Positions 5,762 to 6,007 of a stretch of DNA of 6,007 nt are shown one piece after another. Where the stretch lies: positions 1 to 6,007 of the forward strand of contig JACZUR010000145.1 of the NCBI GenBank assembly GCA_022573095.1, given 5' to 3'. Each line of letters starts with the position of its first letter. Positions within the stretch are counted from its first letter, which is position 1. This DNA is from Gemmatimonadota bacterium. Its GTDB lineage: Bacteria > Gemmatimonadota > Gemmatimonadetes > Gemmatimonadales > GWC2-71-9. Below the pieces are notes generated by a model, which was given only the letters and a program-made list of their open reading frames with translations, was not told where the DNA came from and did no database searches. The position numbers and the translations under genes were made by a program.

Positions 5762-6007
5762 TCAGCTAATGAACCACGGAGCGAGTACCAGGCTCACCAC
5801 CGACATGAGTTTTACGAGGATGTTCATCGATGGGCCGCTGGTATCTTTGAATGGGTCACCAACGGTGTCGCCCACGACTGCGGCTTTGTGTGGGTCGGAT
5901 CCTTTGCCACCGTGCGCTCCACTCTCGATGTACTTCTTGGCGTTATCCCACGCGCCGCCCGCGTTGGCCATGAAGAGCGCCAGCAGGACGCCCGTCACGG
6001 TGGCGCC
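5762..6007 (-). CDS. hppA: Membrane-bound proton-translocating pyrophosphatase, C-terminal 81 residues (5' end outside window)
   Basis: The enzyme hydrolyses pyrophosphate in the cytoplasm and pumps H+ (or Na+ in some members) across the membrane. The visible part reads in from the window edge as GATVTGVLLALFMANAGG. It contains the conserved AWDNAKKYIE, then GDTVGDPFKDTSGPSMN, whose Asp and Lys residues belong to the family's pyrophosphate/Mg site. The final transmembrane helix ends LAPWFIS and the stop is TGA. The residues that separate K+-dependent from K+-independent enzymes and H+ from Na+ pumps lie outside the window, so the subtype cannot be given. The gene is closed by its own terminator and is probably a separate transcription unit from ychF. 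Confidence 0.95.
   Translation of the reverse strand, partial: GATVTGVLLALFMANAGGAWDNAKKYIESGAHGGKGSDPHKAAVVGDTVGDPFKDTSGPSMNILVKLMSVVSLVLAPWFIS

Overview
The window is a compact run of housekeeping genes, all on the minus strand and so read from right to left. It suggests a free-living bacterium of mid-50s GC content (judged by eye). A membrane proton-pumping pyrophosphatase gene, a DUF2232 membrane protein between the S18 and L9 coding regions, and a DAK2-DegV fusion beside rsfS resemble what I recall of Gemmatimonadota and neighbouring phyla. That placement is tentative, because no rRNA or other firm marker is present.

Layout in transcription order: (1) the 3' end of hppA (5762-6007), closed by a strong intrinsic terminator (5697-5740); (2) ychF (4573-5673), a ribosome-binding P-loop ATPase with a TTG start squeezed against that terminator; (3) a 111-base leader with hairpins; (4) a single reading frame (3889-4461) that encodes ribosomal protein S6 joined through a charged linker to ribosomal protein S18; (5) a DUF2232-type membrane protein (2951-3886); (6) rplI, protein L9 (2501-2944); (7) a 603-residue fusion of a FakA-like DAK2 kinase and a FakB-like DegV fatty-acid-binding domain (689-2500); (8) rsfS, the ribosome silencing factor (285-692); (9) the first 91 codons of a putative lipoprotein (1-273).

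From the S6-S18 gene onward the gaps are 2, 6, 0, -4 and 11 bases, so these genes look like one operon with translational coupling. The theme is ribosome structure and control (YchF, S6, S18, L9, RsfS). It is combined with a lipid-related fatty acid kinase and two envelope proteins (DUF2232 and the lipoprotein).

The main discovery is the S6-S18 fusion. These proteins are normally made from separate genes and bind the 30S platform as a heterodimer. Here one frame runs through both, and no start codon or ribosome binding site is available for a separate S18. The leader in front of it carries a hairpin that could be the autoregulatory site of S6:S18. A second fusion, of fatty acid kinase subunits, lies further down the same operon. 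No RNA genes, mobile elements, CRISPR arrays or long repeats were seen, and no gene-free stretch exceeds about 110 bases.
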